Assembly: GCA_002433335.1 (NCBI GenBank)
Contig: DJHY01000085.1
Span: 895 to 27,543, forward strand
Origin: Rhodospirillaceae bacterium UBA6608
GTDB lineage: Bacteria; Pseudomonadota; Alphaproteobacteria; Rhodospirillales_A; Casp-alpha2
Direction: 5' to 3'
Length of the DNA: 26,649 nucleotides
A model generated the notes under the pieces. It saw only the letters and a program-made list of their open reading frames with translations. It made no database searches and was not told the origin of the DNA. Positions 23,882 through 26,649 of the stretch are shown here, piece after piece. The position numbers were made by a program, and so were the translations under genes. The stretch's first letter is position 1. The number at the start of each line of letters is the position of its first letter.

Positions 23882-24214
23882 ATGCCCACCTGCTTCGCCG
23901 CCGTCGAGACGGAGAACGCCAGCAAGTACCTTGTCCAGCTGTGCAAACATTTCGCCCATAAGGTCGAAGTCGATTACGACACCGCCCAGGCGCGGGTCGA
24001 ATTCGCGCCGGGGCGCTGCATGATGACCGCCGAGGGCAATACCCTGGCGTTCTATTGCCGGTCCAAGGAAGACCGGGGGATCGAGGTCATGCAGTACATC
24101 CTGTCCGACCACTTGGTGCGGTTCGCTTGGCGCGAAGAGATCACCTTCAACTGGTTGGAAACCTTCCCCGACCCTATGCCCGAAGCAGTGCGCATGGGCT
24201 TCGCCGAGGAGTAA
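23882..24214 (+). CDS. DUF2218-family small protein
   Basis: The 110-residue soluble protein has no signal peptide or membrane segment. Its pattern, an N-terminal strand-helix (ENASKYLVQLCKHFAHKV), the FAPGRC segment and a C-terminal LETFPDPMP, fits the uncharacterised DUF2218 family; I recall family members near or fused to siderophore-interacting reductases, but cannot verify that here. Cysteines occur at four positions (CF, LCKH, GRCMM, FYCRS), with histidines in KHFAH. GGAGA is 6 nt before the ATG and overlaps the stop of the ATPase gene. The TonB gene starts 6 nt after it, so it is firmly inside the operon. A role in handling or releasing iron in the cytoplasm is an inference from position. 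Confidence 0.75.
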   Translation: MPTCFAAVETENASKYLVQLCKHFAHKVEVDYDTAQARVEFAPGRCMMTAEGNTLAFYCRSKEDRGIEVMQYILSDHLVRFAWREEITFNWLETFPDPMPEAVRMGFAEE

Positions 24215-24220
24215 TCCCCG

Positions 24221-25129
24221 ATGGCGGCCCTGGCGAAAACCGGAATGATCGAGCTGCGCCCCCACCATTGGACGGCGGCGGGCGCGGTCGCGCTGGGCCT
24301 GCACGCGCTGGTCTTTCTGGCTGTCTTCGCCGGCGACAATGATGGCGCGAAGGCCCCCGGCCTGGGCGGAATTTCCGTGGCCATGACCATGACCGCGACC
24401 CGCGCCGGATCCGATTCCGACGCCGCCGAACGCCAGGCGCTGGAACAGACGCAGGCCCCACCCCCGGCCGAGGCCGCACCGGTCCCGCCCGATGCGGTCG
24501 AGGCCCCCGCCGACGTCGTCCCGGAAACGGTCGAAGCGTTCGAGCCCCTGCCTGCCGTTACGCCGACGGTTCCGGTCGAAGCCGCCATCGCCGTCGCGCC
24601 GCCCCCTAAACCGGTCAAAGCCAAACCGGTTCAAGCAAAACCGAAACCAACCCCCGCACCAAAGCCGGCAACCAAGGCTGCCCCCGCCGCAACAGCGAAA
24701 CCGGCCGCCAAGGCGGAGACCGCGCAACGGGCATCCCAGGCCGCAGCTGCAACGCAGGGAAAACTGGCCGACGGGCGCAAGGGGCAATCCGCCGACGAAC
24801 GCAACGCCCTGGGCGGCGGGCCAGTCGGAACGCCCGCGCCCAATTACGTGAACCAATTGCGCTACTGGCTGGAGCGCAACAAGACCTATCCGAAGGAAGC
24901 CCGCCGGATGCGCCAGCAGGGCGTGGTGAACCTGTATTTCCGGGTTACCCGTGACGGCCGCGTGCTGGCCCATGACATCCGTAAATCATCGGGCCACAAG
25001 CTATTGGACGGCGAGGCGGAAGCGATGCTTAAACGGGCGCAGCCGCTACCGAAGTTTCCGGATGGGATGAAGGGCGGCTATCTGGACGTGGTTGTCCCAG
25101 TGCTGTTTTCCCTGCGTGGGAATAGCTGA
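24221..25129 (+). CDS. tonB: TonB energy-transducing protein
   Basis: The 302-residue protein has the three parts of TonB: one N-terminal membrane helix (about residues 17-37) after a short cytoplasmic segment, a proline-, alanine- and lysine-rich periplasmic spacer (about 75-170, repeats of KPVKAKPVQAKPKPT type), and a C-terminal TonB_C domain (about 205-302) with the YP motif in NKTYPKEARRMRQQGVV and DGRVLAHDIRKSSG. It would pass inner-membrane energy to the receptor upstream. GAGGAG at the end of the DUF2218 gene serves as its ribosome site. ExbB and ExbD are not adjacent, so they must come from elsewhere. It ends 15 nt before the convergent exporter gene. Confidence 0.9.
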   Translation: MAALAKTGMIELRPHHWTAAGAVALGLHALVFLAVFAGDNDGAKAPGLGGISVAMTMTATRAGSDSDAAERQALEQTQAPPPAEAAPVPPDAVEAPADVVPETVEAFEPLPAVTPTVPVEAAIAVAPPPKPVKAKPVQAKPKPTPAPKPATKAAPAATAKPAAKAETAQRASQAAAATQGKLADGRKGQSADERNALGGGPVGTPAPNYVNQLRYWLERNKTYPKEARRMRQQGVVNLYFRVTRDGRVLAHDIRKSSGHKLLDGEAEAMLKRAQPLPKFPDGMKGGYLDVVVPVLFSLRGNS

Positions 25130-25144
25130 CAGCGGGGTCCCGTC

Positions 25145-26649
25145 TCAGGCTTTCGCCTTCGCGACCTTCGCGCCGCCGGGGCGGCTGACCAGCAGGATCA
25201 GCGGGATCGCCGCCGCCGAGGCCAGCGTGTACATCCCGAAACCGTTCAGATAACTGATCAACGACGCCTGGTGAACCATCTCGCGCGACAGCCGCGCCAA
25301 GCCCTCGACCGTCGAGGCGTCCCATTGCCCCATCACCCAGGGCAAGGCCAAGGCGGGATTGAACGGCGAGATATGCTCGGTCAGGTATTCATAGTTCGTC
25401 GCTGAATAGCGCACGATCTGCGTCACCGTCATCGAGATGAAGAAGCTGGACCCGATGTTGCGCAACAGGTGAAACACCGCCGTGCTTTCATCCAGGTTCT
25501 TGGACTCGACGTTCGAGAAGGTGACCGTGGTCAACGGCACCCAGATGGTGCCCACGGCCAAGCCCTGCAACACCCCGTTCAAGGCGAATTCGAACGGCGT
25601 GGTATTCAGGTTGGTCGACATCAGCCACAACCCGGCGATGACCTGCGCCATGAAGCCCGCGAACATCGTCTTGCGCGGATAGCGCGCCCCGACCAGCCCG
25701 GCCAGGAAGAACGCGATCATCGCCCCGATGCCGCGCGATCCGACGACATAACCGACCAGCGAGTCCGGCAGACCGACGTGTTCGCGCAGCAAACCCGGCA
25801 GGATCACCATCGGCGTGAAGTTGAGCATGCCGTAGATCGTGACCAGAACCAGACCCAGGGAATAGTTCCGATTGCGCAGCAGGCGCAGGTCCAGGAACGG
25901 CTTTTCGTGGGTCATGCTGTGAACCAGGAACATGTAGAACGCGACCCCGGCCACGCAGACTTCAATGATGATCTCCGGGGACTGGAACCAATCCAACCGC
26001 TGCCCGCGCGACAGCGCCAGTTGCAGGCTGGCGATGGCGAGCGAGATCAACAGGAAGCCCGTCCATTCCAATTTGACCTTCGACGCCCGGCGCATGCGCG
26101 GCAGGGTCAGAAACACCCCGATGGACGCGCCAAGGGCAATCGGCACCATCAGGTAGAAGGCATAGCGCCAAGTATAAATCTCGGCCATCACGCCGCCGAT
26201 CATCGGCCCGATGAAGGCCCCCATGACCACCCCGACGCCGTAGATGCCGATGGCCATTCCGTGCTGTTCCTTGGGAAAGATGTCGAGCGCCACGGTCTGC
26301 CCGACCGGCGACATCGGCGCCCCGGCGAACCCCTGGATAATGCGCCAAAAGATCAGCGCCTCAAGCGACGTCGCCGCGCCGCAGAAATAGGTCGCCACGC
26401 CGAACAGCCCGACCGCCGCGACCATCAAATTGCGCCGCCCGAACCGGCCCGACAACCAGCCGGTCAGCGGCGTGGCCACCGCCGTCGCCAGGATGTTGAA
26501 CGTCATGGTCCAGGAAATTTCGTCGGGCGTGGCCGACATCGCGCCCTGCAACTGCGGCAGCACCGCCGAGACGATCAGGATCGACGTGGAATAGAGCGTC
26601 ACGCTCAACACCACCATCCCCAGAATCAGGTAGCGGCGGGGCGGGGGCA
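25145..26649 (-). CDS. DHA2-family (EmrB-type) MFS exporter, N-terminus outside the window
   Basis: At least 501 residues, highly hydrophobic, with about 14 membrane segments expected for DHA2 drug:H+ antiporters. Motif A is seen in GWLSGRFGRRNLM between helices 2 and 3, and the antiporter motif C in GVVMGAFIGPMIGG. The first internal ATG is at 26617, but the frame stays open to the edge and encodes RRYLILG before it, the usual cytoplasmic start of EmrB proteins, so the true start lies to the right. The substrate is unknown: EmrB relatives export hydrophobic toxins, and next to a siderophore-uptake operon siderophore efflux is conceivable but unproven. No EmrA partner is visible. The C-terminus is basic (AKVAKAKA). 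Confidence 0.88.
   Translation of the reverse strand, partial: PPPRRYLILGMVVLSVTLYSTSILIVSAVLPQLQGAMSATPDEISWTMTFNILATAVATPLTGWLSGRFGRRNLMVAAVGLFGVATYFCGAATSLEALIFWRIIQGFAGAPMSPVGQTVALDIFPKEQHGMAIGIYGVGVVMGAFIGPMIGGVMAEIYTWRYAFYLMVPIALGASIGVFLTLPRMRRASKVKLEWTGFLLISLAIASLQLALSRGQRLDWFQSPEIIIEVCVAGVAFYMFLVHSMTHEKPFLDLRLLRNRNYSLGLVLVTIYGMLNFTPMVILPGLLREHVGLPDSLVGYVVGSRGIGAMIAFFLAGLVGARYPRKTMFAGFMAQVIAGLWLMSTNLNTTPFEFALNGVLQGLAVGTIWVPLTTVTFSNVESKNLDESTAVFHLLRNIGSSFFISMTVTQIVRYSATNYEYLTEHISPFNPALALPWVMGQWDASTVEGLARLSREMVHQASLISYLNGFGMYTLASAAAIPLILLVSRPGGAKVAKAKA

Noticed and set aside
1..26649. CRISPR array, tRNA, rRNA, prophage, insertion sequence or attachment site
   Set aside because: No regularly spaced repeats, transposase or integrase motifs, or tRNA-like cloverleaf was seen in any gap; the gaps are short and explained by regulatory structures.

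Overview
The window is about 26.6 kb of GC-rich, densely packed bacterial chromosome. The gene order around the phosphate cluster, the long PstC and PstA proteins and the overall protein character point to an alphaproteobacterium, probably a Rhodospirillales-like lineage. This placement is inferred from gene content; no rRNA or other marker is present to confirm it. I see no IS element, integrase, phage gene, CRISPR array, tRNA or rRNA.

Region 1 (1-8302, all + strand) is a phosphate-starvation (Pho) locus. It holds the 3' end of a sensor kinase that is almost certainly phoR, a PiT-type low-affinity phosphate permease, then pstS-pstC-pstA-pstB-phoU-phoB. Two promoters carry recognisable PhoB binding sites: one site overlaps the phoR stop codon ahead of the PiT gene, and two tandem sites (four half-sites exactly 11 bp apart) lie ahead of pstS. 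A strong GC hairpin separates pstS from pstC and could allow more binding protein than permease to be made. PstSCAB imports phosphate, PhoU reports transport status to PhoR, and PhoB closes the loop on both promoters.

Region 2 (8303-17283) holds housekeeping and stress genes. It contains a CLC-type anion transporter with CBS domains whose ribosome-binding site lies inside a hairpin and which has a channel-like residue at the proton-glutamate position. Next is a UvrD/PcrA helicase translationally coupled to PrmA, then, convergent with these, a dps and class I DNA photolyase pair. An aldehyde dehydrogenase diverges from dps and ends at a clear intrinsic terminator.

Region 3 (17305-25129) is an iron-chelate uptake locus. 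An AraC-family regulator is divergent from an apparent operon of TonB-dependent receptor, periplasmic binding protein, FecCD-type permease, ATPase, a small DUF2218 protein and TonB. The divergent promoter region contains two AT-rich palindromes that look like iron-regulator (Fur-type) sites. The system runs from outer membrane to cytoplasm, with its own TonB but no ExbB/ExbD in view. DUF2218 is the least understood member.

Region 4 (25145 to the right edge, - strand) is a DHA2/EmrB-type major facilitator exporter whose N-terminus lies beyond the window.

No wholly new system is evident. The most rewarding leads are the PhoB control of the PiT gene, the atypical CLC protein with its occluded start, and the DUF2218 member of the iron operon.
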